Positions 1-6,127 are shown, counted from the first letter of the stretch. The stretch is DNA of 7,598 nucleotides from Bacilli bacterium (GCA_028684435.1 JAQUFX010000040.1:1-7598); one strand, 5' to 3'. Translations and numbers: made by a program. The notes: generated from the letters alone by a model not told the origin.

Positions 1-1
1 A

Positions 2-403
2 TTCTCAGCTACAATGGTAGTAGGAGATGGAAAAGGTTTAGTAGGTATCGGAACTGGAAAAGCTAATGAAGTACCAGAAGCAATTAAAAAAGGTATTCAA
101 GCAGCTAATAAAAATTTAGTTAAAATTCCATTAGAAGATGGTCGTACTATATCTCATGAAGCTACTGGAGTGGTTGGCAAAGCTAAAGTATTAATTAAAC
201 CAGCTAAAGAAGGTAACGGAGTAATAGCAGGAGGTGCTGTTCGTTCCGTTGTTGAAATAGCAGGAATTAAAGATATTGTTTCTAAATCCCTTGGTTCTAA
301 TACTCAAGTTAATGTTGCTAAAGCTACACTAGAAGCATTGAAATCAGTACGCACACCTGAACATGTAGCTAAATTAAGAGGCAAAACTAAGGAGGAATTA
401 TAA
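2..403 (+). CDS. rpsE: Small ribosomal subunit protein S5 (5'-truncated by window edge)
   Basis: Protein uS5 of the 30S subunit, which acts in decoding accuracy and subunit assembly. The frame is open from base 2 and starts inside the conserved stretch FSATMVVGDGKGLVGIGTGKA, matching the family's RFSALVVVGDGxGxVGxGxGKA; an internal ATG at base 14 is not the true start. About 133 residues are visible against a usual 165 or so, so roughly the first 30 (the N-terminal RNA-binding part) lie outside the window. The remaining C-terminal domain is complete and ends with the typical AKLRGKTKEEL tail. The stop codon is one base before the rplO start, with no rpmD (L30) between, unlike the common spc operon order. 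Identity is secure. Confidence 0.97.
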   Translation, partial: FSATMVVGDGKGLVGIGTGKANEVPEAIKKGIQAANKNLVKIPLEDGRTISHEATGVVGKAKVLIKPAKEGNGVIAGGAVRSVVEIAGIKDIVSKSLGSNTQVNVAKATLEALKSVRTPEHVAKLRGKTKEEL

Positions 404-404
404 A

Positions 405-845
405 ATGAAATTACATAAATTAAGTAAAACTCCGGAAGCAAAAAAAGTAAAAAGAGTTGGTCGTGGAACAGGATCAGGTACTGGTAAAACATCAGGTCGA
501 GGAGAAAAAGGACAAAAAGCTAGAAGTGGTGTTAGTATTCCTGCTTGGTTTCAAGGTGGACAAAGTAAATTATTTGAAAGATTACCTAAAAGAGGATTTA
601 ATAATAAACGTTTTGAAAAAAAATATGCATTAATCAATTTAAGTGATTTAAATAGATTCAATGATGGTGATATTATAACTCCTCAAACTTTAAAAGATTT
701 AGGAATTGTTAAAAAACAATTATCAGGTATTAAAGTTCTTAGTAATGGTAATTTAGAGAAAAAAATAACTATTAAAGCACATCGCTTTTCAAGTGCTGCT
801 GTTACTAAAATTGAAAAAGCTGGCGGAACTGCAGAGGTGATTTAA
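405..845 (+). CDS. rplO: Large ribosomal subunit protein L15
   Basis: Protein uL15, a 50S component that binds 23S rRNA late in assembly. The 146-residue length is normal. The N-terminus carries the family's basic, glycine-rich extension (MKLHKLSKTPEAKK, then VGRGTGSGTGKTSGRGEKGQKAR at about residues 18-40), followed by the conserved FQGGQSKLFERLPKRGFNN segment and a C-terminal globular part ending KIEKAGGTAEVI. The start is supported by GGAGG at 391-395, nine bases upstream inside the end of rpsE, so translation is probably coupled to S5. The next gene, secY, starts on the base after the stop codon, as is usual in spc operons. Nothing in the protein looks unusual. Confidence 0.98.
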   Translation: MKLHKLSKTPEAKKVKRVGRGTGSGTGKTSGRGEKGQKARSGVSIPAWFQGGQSKLFERLPKRGFNNKRFEKKYALINLSDLNRFNDGDIITPQTLKDLGIVKKQLSGIKVLSNGNLEKKITIKAHRFSSAAVTKIEKAGGTAEVI

Positions 846-2117
846 ATGTTTTCAAGCCTAAAAGGTTTATTTAGCCCTACAAATAAAGATTTAAGAAAAA
901 GAATTATATTTACTTTAATTTGCTTAGCAGTATTTGCAGTAGGAACTAATATTGTAGTACCAGGTGCGAAAGAAATTAGTAAGAATTTGGGATTTTTAGA
1001 ATTACTTAACTTAATGAGTGGGGGAAGTTTAAAAACATTTTCAATATTTGCATTAGGAGTAATGCCTTATATTACAGCATCGATTATAACTCAATTGTTA
1101 CAAATGGATGTAATTCCTTATTTTAAAGAGTTAAAAGAACAAGGTGCGGTAGGTAAACAAAAAATAAATAAAATAAATCGTTATTTAGGGATTGGATTTG
1201 CATTTATCCAAGGTTATGTATTCTCATTTGCGTTTTTAGTAGATGCAGGTACCATTGAAATTATAAAAACAACCTTAATATTAACAGCAGGTACAGCGTT
1301 CTTACTTTGGTTAGGAGACGCTATTACTAAAAAAGGTATTGGAAATGGAATGTCATTAATTATAATGGCGGGTATTATTAATACTTTACCAAGTTCATTT
1401 ATAATTGCTTATCAAGAATTAGTATTAGGAAGCTCTTTTACAACTTGGACTGGTTTAATATTATTTACTATATTTGTGCTACTTTATTTATTTATTGTTG
1501 TGGGAATTATATATATTCAAACAGCTGATCGAAGAATTCCTATTCAATATAGTACTCGTACATCGAGTGCATATGGTGGAAATAAATCTTTTATTCCTAT
1601 TAAATTAAATTCAGCCGGAGTAATACCAGTAATATTTGCATCAGCACTTATTGGAATTCCTTCATTATTTGCTCAAGTATCAAATAAAGAATCAGTGGTT
1701 AATTTTGTTGAAAAATATATAACTTACACAAGTTATTCAGGATTTTTAATATATATGTTATTAATCTTTGTATTTGGTTATTTTTATACTTTACTTCAAT
1801 TAAATCCAGATGATATGGCTAAAAATTTAGATAAAAATAGAAGTTATATACCCGGAATAACTCCTGGTGATAAAACGAGTGAATATTTAAAATATGTAAT
1901 ATCAAGACTTACAATTGTAGGGACTATATATTTAATGGTAATATCAGCTTTACCAATCATATTTTCTGGAGTTACAAAAATGCCTGCTCAAGTTTCATTA
2001 GGAGGAACAGGGTTATTAATTGTTGTTGGAGTTGCACTTGAAACTTATAAACAATTAGAAAGTAGCATAATTTCTAGAAGTTATACGGGAAGAAGAAAAG
2101 GGAGATTAAAAAGTTAA
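846..2117 (+). CDS. secY: Preprotein translocase subunit SecY
   Basis: Central channel of the SecYEG translocon, which moves unfolded preproteins across or into the cytoplasmic membrane with SecA or ribosomes. The 423 residues fit a ten-helix SecY: TM1 near 18-38, the plug region near 47-65, and the TM2 signature FALGVMPYITASIITQLL at 68-85. Later landmarks are the cytoplasmic C4 loop DRRIPIQY at 228-235, the TM7 segment NSAGVIPVIFASALIGIP at 255-272, the C5 loop NPDDMAKNL...YIPGITPGDKT at 320-343, and a basic C-terminal tail. In the C5 loop, Thr339 occupies the place of the normally invariant Arg of GIRPG (E. coli Arg357). The start follows GAGGTGA (834-840) by five bases and abuts the rplO stop. 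The stop overlaps the adk start (TAATG). Confidence 0.98.
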   Translation: MFSSLKGLFSPTNKDLRKRIIFTLICLAVFAVGTNIVVPGAKEISKNLGFLELLNLMSGGSLKTFSIFALGVMPYITASIITQLLQMDVIPYFKELKEQGAVGKQKINKINRYLGIGFAFIQGYVFSFAFLVDAGTIEIIKTTLILTAGTAFLLWLGDAITKKGIGNGMSLIIMAGIINTLPSSFIIAYQELVLGSSFTTWTGLILFTIFVLLYLFIVVGIIYIQTADRRIPIQYSTRTSSAYGGNKSFIPIKLNSAGVIPVIFASALIGIPSLFAQVSNKESVVNFVEKYITYTSYSGFLIYMLLIFVFGYFYTLLQLNPDDMAKNLDKNRSYIPGITPGDKTSEYLKYVISRLTIVGTIYLMVISALPIIFSGVTKMPAQVSLGGTGLLIVVGVALETYKQLESSIISRSYTGRRKGRLKS

Positions 2118-2761
2118 TGAAAAATATTATTTTTATTGCTCCACCTGCAACAGGTAAAAGCACTCAAAGTAAAATGCTAGTTGAAAAATATCATTACAAT
2201 CATATTTCAACCAGTAATTTACTCAGAAAAGAAGTAAGTGATAATACACCTTTAGCAAATGATATTAAAAAAATGATCGATGCTGGTAATTTGGTTTCTG
2301 ATGAAATTGTTACTAAATTATTAGAAGTAGAATTAAAAAAAATAAGTGGCCCATTTGTATTAGATGGATATCCAAGAAATATAATCCAAGCTAAAAATTT
2401 AGAACTTATATTAAAAAAAAATAATTTAAATATCAATTATATTATATATATCGATATTAAATTAGATGAAGCAATAAAAAGAGTTAAGGGAAGATTAATC
2501 TGTCCTCAATGTAATAAAGTATATAATACGCATAATAATATTATGAAACCAAAACATGATAATATTTGTGATATATGTTTAATAAAATTAATAGTAAGGC
2601 CAGATGATAACGAAGAAGCTTATAAAAAAAGATATAATATATTTGTTAATGAAATAAAACCATTACTTGAATATTATAATGAAAAAGGAGTATTAAGTGT
2701 AATAGAGGATTCCCTTTATCCAGATGAAACATTTAACAAAATAGAGAAAATAATATTATGA
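2117..2761 (+). CDS. adk: Adenylate kinase, zinc-LID type, with divergent P-loop
   Basis: Cytosolic nucleoside monophosphate kinase converting ATP + AMP to 2 ADP. The 214 residues show the long-type layout: P-loop at 8-16 (APPATGKST), AMP-binding region with HISTSNLLR (29-37), DGYPRN (83-88), and a LID with four cysteines, C129/C132 and C151/C154, expected to bind zinc. Arginines matching the known phosphate-binding set are present (R37, R87, R122, R126, R161, R172), as is the PDDNEEAYKKR motif (162-172). Unusual: the family's GxPGxGKGT loop reads APPATGKST, losing three glycines but keeping G13, K14 and T16. Arginine codons are AGA or AGG only, unlike the ribosomal genes nearby. The start overlaps the secY stop by one base, and the stop overlaps the map start (ATGA), implying coupled translation. 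The genome position supports Adk over another NMP kinase. Confidence 0.93.
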   Translation: MKNIIFIAPPATGKSTQSKMLVEKYHYNHISTSNLLRKEVSDNTPLANDIKKMIDAGNLVSDEIVTKLLEVELKKISGPFVLDGYPRNIIQAKNLELILKKNNLNINYIIYIDIKLDEAIKRVKGRLICPQCNKVYNTHNNIMKPKHDNICDICLIKLIVRPDDNEEAYKKRYNIFVNEIKPLLEYYNEKGVLSVIEDSLYPDETFNKIEKIIL

Positions 2762-3498
2762 TTAAAACAGAAGAAGAAATAAAAAAAATAAAAGAAGCGG
2801 GTAAAATTAATTATTTGACTCATGAGTATGTTAAAAAATTAATTAAACCCGGGGTTACTACTAAATATCTTAATGATAAAGCTGATAAGTTTATTAGAGA
2901 TAATGGTGGTATTCCTAGTTTCTTAAATTATCACGGTTATCCAGCAAGTATATGCATAAGTATTAATGAAGAAGTAGTTCATGGGATACCTAAAGAAAGA
3001 ATTTTAAAAAATGGTGATATTGTATCAATCGATATCGGAGTTTTAAAAAATGGTTATCATTCAGATTCAGCTAATACTTATCCAGTTGGAACTGTAGATA
3101 AAGAAAAAGAAAGAATAATATATCATACTAAAAAAATGTTATATCTTGGACTTGAAGAAATTAAAGAGGGAGCAAAACTATATAATATAGGAGCTTCAAT
3201 TAGTAAATATGCTAAAAAGCATAACTATGGAGTAATAAGAGAATTAGTAGGTCATGGAGTTGGTTCTTTGCTTCATGAAGATCCCAATGTACCTAATTAT
3301 GGAACATATAACACCGGAATGAGTTTAAAGGCAGGTATGGTACTTGCTGTAGAACCAATGATTAATTCTGGATCAAGACATATATCATTTTTAGATGATG
3401 ACTGGACAATAGTGACACGTGATGGTAAACCTAGTGCTCATTTTGAACATACAGTTGTTGTAACAAAAGATGGATATGAAATATTAACAGGAGAGTGA
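2758..3498 (+). CDS. map: Type I methionine aminopeptidase
   Basis: Removes the initiator Met from nascent proteins after deformylation, as a dinuclear metal enzyme in the cytosol. All five metal ligands of the family are visible: D92 (SIDIG), D103 (HSDSANTY), H166 (VGHGVG), E199 (VEPMIN) and E230 (HFEHTVVV). The active-site histidines H75 (VVHGIP) and H173 (LLHEDP) and Trp216 are also in place. The 246-residue length is typical of the short bacterial enzyme; there is no N-terminal zinc finger or SEC-C tail. The ATG shares ATGA with the adk stop, and only a weak purine tract (about 2742-2750) precedes it, so initiation probably depends on translation of adk. The infA start follows four bases after the stop. 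Function is secure. Confidence 0.97.
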   Translation: MIKTEEEIKKIKEAGKINYLTHEYVKKLIKPGVTTKYLNDKADKFIRDNGGIPSFLNYHGYPASICISINEEVVHGIPKERILKNGDIVSIDIGVLKNGYHSDSANTYPVGTVDKEKERIIYHTKKMLYLGLEEIKEGAKLYNIGASISKYAKKHNYGVIRELVGHGVGSLLHEDPNVPNYGTYNTGMSLKAGMVLAVEPMINSGSRHISFLDDDWTIVTRDGKPSAHFEHTVVVTKDGYEILTGE

Positions 3499-3502
3499 AA
3501 AA

Positions 3503-3718
3503 ATGGCTAAAGAAACTACGATTACCGTCGATGGAAAGGTTATTGATATTTTCAAAGACGAATATAAAGTTGAATTAGAAAATGGCTTTATAGTAACGGC
3601 TCACGTTTCTGGTAAAATACGAATGAATATGATTCGCATTTTATCAGGCGATAAAGTTACTATAGAATTTTCACCATATGACTTAACACGTGGGCGAATA
3701 ATATATAGACTAAAATAA
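3503..3718 (+). CDS. infA: Translation initiation factor IF-1
   Basis: Small OB-fold protein that sits in the 30S A site with IF2 and IF3 during initiation-complex formation. The 71 residues cover the whole family: MAKE start, VDGKVIDIFKDEYKVELENG (9-28), the HVSGKIRMNMIRILSGDKV core (34-52) and the SPYDLTRGRIIYRLK end. The start is set by GGAGAGTG (3490-3497), which overlaps the map stop. Codon choice is a little less AT-biased than in adk and map (ACG, GTC, CGT, CAC appear), as expected for a highly expressed gene. B. subtilis has a KOW-domain gene between map and infA; here the gap is four bases, so that gene is absent. Confidence 0.98.
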   Translation: MAKETTITVDGKVIDIFKDEYKVELENGFIVTAHVSGKIRMNMIRILSGDKVTIEFSPYDLTRGRIIYRLK

Positions 3719-3734
3719 TATAGGAGGAATTGTT

Positions 3735-3848
3735 ATGAAAGTTAGACCATCAGTAAAAAAAATATGTGCTAAATGTAGAATAATAAAAAGAAAAGGTAAG
3801 ATAATGGTTATTTGCAGTAACCCAAGACATAAACAAAGACAAGGTTAA
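3735..3848 (+). CDS. rpmJ: Large ribosomal subunit protein L36 (zinc-binding form)
   Basis: Protein bL36, the smallest 50S protein, 37 residues. It reads MKVRPSVKKICAKCRIIKRK and then GKIMVICSNPRHKQRQG, an almost canonical L36. The zinc ligands C11, C14, C27 and H32 are all present, so this is the zinc-requiring (C+) paralogue type. A perfect AGGAGG (3722-3727) lies seven bases before the ATG. It sits in its standard place between infA (16-base gap) and rpsM (13-base gap). Confidence 0.98.
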   Translation: MKVRPSVKKICAKCRIIKRKGKIMVICSNPRHKQRQG

Positions 3849-3861
3849 GGAGGAATAAAGA

Positions 3862-4236
3862 ATGGCTCGTATAAAAAATATTGAATTACCAAAAGAAAAA
3901 AGAACTGTTATTGGACTTACTTATATATATGGAATTGGTAGAAGTTTAGCTGAAACTATATGTAAAGAAGCTAAAGTAAATCCCAATACAAAAATTAGCG
4001 ACTTAACTCTTGATGAAGAAGCATCGTTACGTAAAGTTGTTGATAATTATACTACTGAAGGAAACTTAAGACGTGATGTTCAAATGAGTATCAAAAATAA
4101 AATGGAAATTAACTCATATGAAGGTGTGAGACATAAAAGAGGTCTTCCCGTTCGTGGACAAAGTACTCGAAGTAATGCTCGTACTCGTAAGGGTAGAGGT
4201 AAAGTAGTTGCAAATAAGAAAAAAGTAGGTAAATAG
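3862..4236 (+). CDS. rpsM: Small ribosomal subunit protein S13
   Basis: Protein uS13 in the 30S head, contacting the P-site tRNA and forming inter-subunit bridges with 23S rRNA and L5. The 124 residues are of normal length. The N-terminus MARIKNIELPKEKR and YIYGIGRSLA (21-30, helix-two-turns-helix part) match the family, and the basic C-terminal tail contains HKRGLPVRGQSTRSNARTRKG (91-111). Position 101 is Ser where Arg is common (GQRT). The ATG follows AGGAGG (3848-3853) by eight bases. The stop TAG overlaps the Shine-Dalgarno of rpsK. Confidence 0.98.
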   Translation: MARIKNIELPKEKRTVIGLTYIYGIGRSLAETICKEAKVNPNTKISDLTLDEEASLRKVVDNYTTEGNLRRDVQMSIKNKMEINSYEGVRHKRGLPVRGQSTRSNARTRKGRGKVVANKKKVGK

Positions 4237-4246
4237 GAGGTAAATT

Positions 4247-4630
4247 ATGGCTTATAATAGAAGAAAAAGAAAAGTTAAAAAAAATATTCCGGAAGGTCAA
4301 GCACATATTCATTCAACATATAATAATACAGTTATTTCAATAACTGATGTACATGGAAATGTAATAAGTTGGGCATCTTCTGGAACAATCGGATATAAAG
4401 GCTCAAAAAAGAAGACTCCATTTGCTGCTGGAGTAGCTGCTGAATCAGCTGCAAATAGTGCTATGGAATCAGGAGTAAAAAAAGTAGAAGTATTTGTTAG
4501 AGGTCTTGGTAATGGTCGTGAAAATGCTATTCGTTCATTACAAGCAGCAGGACTTGAAGTTACTGCAATTACGGATGAAACTGCTATACCACATAATGGT
4601 TGTCGACCACCAAAGCGTCCAAGAAATTAA
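4247..4630 (+). CDS. rpsK: Small ribosomal subunit protein S11
   Basis: Protein uS11 of the 30S platform, near the E site and the 3' end of 16S rRNA. The 127 residues include the family hallmarks KKNIPEGQAHIHSTYNNT (11-28), ITDVHGNVISWASSG (32-46), the GSKKKTPFAA loop (52-61) and VRGLGNGRENAIRSL (84-98). The C-terminal HNGCRPPKRPRN (116-127) keeps the Asn-Gly pair that is isomerised to isoaspartate in E. coli S11. AGGAGG (4235-4240), overlapping the rpsM stop, lies six bases upstream. The next gene is rpoA, with no rpsD (S4) between, an arrangement seen in Bacilli and Mollicutes. Confidence 0.98.
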   Translation: MAYNRRKRKVKKNIPEGQAHIHSTYNNTVISITDVHGNVISWASSGTIGYKGSKKKTPFAAGVAAESAANSAMESGVKKVEVFVRGLGNGRENAIRSLQAAGLEVTAITDETAIPHNGCRPPKRPRN

Positions 4631-4644
4631 GGAGGAAATATTTA

Positions 4645-5586
4645 ATGAATTTTGAAAAACCAGACTATAAAATTACTGAGTATATTGAAAAAAATAATTA
4701 TGGAAAGTTTGAATTAGAACCTTTAGAAAGAGGTTTTGGAACAACTATCGGGCATGCTCTTCGTAGAATAATGTTATCTTCAATGCCAGGATCAGCAATT
4801 ACAAGTGTTAAAATTGATGGTGTAATGCATGAATTCCAAAAAATAGATGGAATTGTTGAAGATGTAACAACTATTGTACTTAATTTAAAAAGTGTTGTAA
4901 TTAAAAATCATAGTAAAGAAAATAAAACCATTAGGTTAATATCATCAAAAGAAGGTCCAATTACTGCTGGTGATATTGAAAAAGATCCTGATATTGAAAT
5001 AGTTAATCCTGAACTTGTTATATGTAATATTGTTAAGGACGGAAAAATAGATATGGAAATGACTATTGGTAATGGTCGTGGCTATGTAGATTCTAAAGAA
5101 AATAAAAGAATTTTAGGAGATGCCGTTCAAGGATTAATTCCAATAGATTCATTATATTCTCCAATTGAAAGAGTAACTTATGAAAGAGTAGATGCTCGTG
5201 TTGGACATAATGAAAATTATGACAAATTAATTATGGAAATATATACTAATGGTTCATTATCTCCAGAAGAAGCATTAGCTTTATCTGCTCGAATATTAAT
5301 TGAACACTTAGAAATTATAGCTGATTTAAATAATATAGCTGATATTACTGGAATTATTGCTGAGAAAAAAGTAGATATTATTACTAAAACATTAGAAACT
5401 CCTATTGAAGAAATAGAATTTTCAGTTAGAGCTTACAATTGTTTAAAAAGAGCAGGAATTAATACTGTTCAAAATTTAATTGATAAAAGAGAATTAGAAG
5501 TAACTAAAATTCGTAATTTAGGTAAAAAATCATTGAAAGAAGTACTTGATAAAGTAGAAGATATGGGACTTAAGTTCCGTGATTAG
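4645..5586 (+). CDS. rpoA: DNA-directed RNA polymerase subunit alpha
   Basis: Alpha subunit whose dimer nucleates RNA polymerase assembly and whose C-terminal domain contacts UP elements and activators. The 313 residues contain the N-terminal domain (about 1-230) with LERGFGTTIGHALRRIMLSS (28-46) and DARVGHNENYDKLIMEI (183-199), and then a linker. The C-terminal domain (about 250-313) keeps the UP-element contacts: R262, N265 and C266 in VRAYNCLKRAGI, and G293-K294-K295-S296 in LGKKSLKEV. The frame is open further upstream to an ATG at 4600 inside rpsK, but the 15 extra residues do not fit the family. GGAGG (4631-4635), nine bases before 4645, fixes the start. It is followed by rplQ after 14 bases. 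Confidence 0.98.
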   Translation: MNFEKPDYKITEYIEKNNYGKFELEPLERGFGTTIGHALRRIMLSSMPGSAITSVKIDGVMHEFQKIDGIVEDVTTIVLNLKSVVIKNHSKENKTIRLISSKEGPITAGDIEKDPDIEIVNPELVICNIVKDGKIDMEMTIGNGRGYVDSKENKRILGDAVQGLIPIDSLYSPIERVTYERVDARVGHNENYDKLIMEIYTNGSLSPEEALALSARILIEHLEIIADLNNIADITGIIAEKKVDIITKTLETPIEEIEFSVRAYNCLKRAGINTVQNLIDKRELEVTKIRNLGKKSLKEVLDKVEDMGLKFRD

Positions 5587-5600
5587 AAAGAGGTAAGTAT

Positions 5601-5942
5601 ATGTTATATAGAAAATTAGGTAGAGAATCACGTATTAGAAGAAGTATATTAGCTGGACTTACTAAAGATGTAATTAATTATGGCTATGTAGTTACTACTG
5701 ATGCTCGTGCTAAAGAAGTAAGAAAATTTGTTGATAAAATGATTACCTATGGTAAAGAAGGTTCTTTAATTTCTCGTCGAAAAGCATTAGCTTTCTTACA
5801 TAATGATAAAAAAGTAGTTAATAAAATATTTAATGAATTAGCTCCTAACTATATAAATAGAGCTGGTGGCTATACAAGGATAATAAAATTAAAAGAACGT
5901 ATTGGTGATGATGCTCTAGAAGTAAGACTTGAATTAGTATAA
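5601..5942 (+). CDS. rplQ: Large ribosomal subunit protein L17
   Basis: Protein bL17, which lies near the peptide exit tunnel of the 50S subunit. The 113 residues show the family pattern: MLYRKLGRESRIRRSILAGL (1-20), TTDARAKEVRKFVDKMITYG (32-51), ISRRKALAFL (57-66) and the ending GGYTRIIKLKERIGDDALEVRLELV. It is at the short end of the usual length range. AGAGG (5589-5593) lies seven bases upstream. It is the last gene of the ribosomal unit, and the final codons and stop form the 5' arm and loop of an intrinsic terminator. In many Firmicutes the next genes would be the ECF transporter module and truA; here they do not follow. Confidence 0.97.
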   Translation: MLYRKLGRESRIRRSILAGLTKDVINYGYVVTTDARAKEVRKFVDKMITYGKEGSLISRRKALAFLHNDKKVVNKIFNELAPNYINRAGGYTRIIKLKERIGDDALEVRLELV

Positions 5943-5955
5943 TTCAAGTTTTTTT
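5927..5955 (+). terminator. Intrinsic terminator of the spc-alpha unit, overlapping the rplQ stop
   Basis: A perfect 9-bp inverted repeat, ACTTGAATT (5927-5935) and AATTCAAGT (5941-5949), is separated by a five-base loop and runs into a seven-base T tract (5949-5955). The stem can be extended by A-T and G-T pairs with the T tract. The left arm lies within the rplQ coding sequence and the stop codon (5940-5942) spans the loop and right arm. It ends the ribosomal-protein transcript. Only two G-C pairs are in the perfect stem, which is modest but normal for DNA this AT-rich. Confidence 0.75.
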
Positions 5956-6018
5956 AAGCAATTTTATTATCATATATTAAATAATTTAAAATTATTTGAA
6001 AAAATTTTAAAAAAAGTG

Positions 6019-6047
6019 TTGACTTTTTAATTTAAATACCATATACT
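6019..6047 (+). promoter_or_regulatory. Near-consensus sigma-A promoter (P1)
   Basis: A -35 box TTGACT (6019-6024; one mismatch to TTGACA) is followed by an optimal 17-base spacer and a -10 box TATACT (6042-6047; one mismatch to TATAAT). The predicted start is near 6053-6055, exactly where the first hairpin begins. It is the best promoter-like sequence in the intergenic region and lies downstream of the rplQ terminator. No start has been measured; this is a sequence match only. Confidence 0.7.
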
Positions 6048-6056
6048 AATATTAGT
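6045..6056. repeat. Perfect 12-bp palindrome over the P1 -10 box and start point
   Basis: ACTAATATTAGT is its own reverse complement and spans the end of the TATACT box through the predicted start of transcription, a position where a dimeric repressor could block the promoter. Short AT-rich palindromes are common by chance in such DNA, so an operator role is only a suggestion. Confidence 0.35.
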
Positions 6057-6127
6057 TAAGAAATTATTAATTTAATATCTTAACTACTGAGAAGATTATA
6101 ATTAAATTTATATCTTCTCATTTTTTT
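6054..6127 (+). ncRNA. Candidate two-hairpin small RNA or terminated leader (attenuator)
   Basis: Transcription from P1 would yield about 75 nt ending at the T7 tract. The RNA would fold into two hairpins. Hairpin 1 has a perfect 9-bp stem, 6053-6061 with 6078-6086, plus four more inner pairs (6063-6066 with 6073-6076) after an A-A mismatch. Hairpin 2 is the terminator at 6088-6120. There is no open reading frame of note. I do not recognise it as a known riboswitch, T-box or 6S RNA. It could be a free small RNA, or the terminated form of a 5' leader controlling the wall-protein gene at 6218. An alternative pairing (6069-6081 with 6092-6108) that breaks both hairpins favours a switch, but may be a by-product of AT richness. 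Confidence 0.45.
6088..6127 (+). terminator. Intrinsic terminator about 90 bases before the wall-protein gene
   Basis: The perfect 9-bp arms TGAGAAGAT (6088-6096) and ATCTTCTCA (6112-6120) are followed at once by seven T residues (6121-6127). Four further pairs (6098-6101 with 6108-6111) can form after a bulged T. The stem has three G-C pairs, more than the rplQ terminator. It lies between promoter P1 and the gene at 6218, so P1 transcripts should mostly stop here unless the hairpin is prevented. Confidence 0.7.

Noticed and set aside
304..492. Minus-strand open frame across rpsE/rplO, and similar ones at 2200-2436, 4109-4312 and 7204-7389
   Set aside because: Each lies opposite a conserved gene, has no recognisable protein features or ribosome binding site, and is a shadow of the real frame.
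2117..3498. Possible Mycoplasma-type code with TGA as Trp
   Set aside because: adk and map end in TGA at the expected family length, and all conserved Trp positions use TGG.
3849..4236. Search for an operator-like RNA structure for ribosomal-protein feedback before rpsM
   Set aside because: The gap between rpmJ and rpsM is 13 bases and holds only the Shine-Dalgarno; I see no pseudoknot-like leader.
4600..4644. In-frame upstream ATG that would extend RpoA by 15 residues
   Set aside because: It lies inside rpsK, has no ribosome binding site, and the extra residues do not match alpha subunits; GGAGG at 4631-4635 fits the ATG at 4645.
5979..5997. AT-only inverted repeat AAATAATT/AATTATTT as a hairpin or terminator
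   Set aside because: No G-C pairs, no T tract after it, and expected by chance in this composition.
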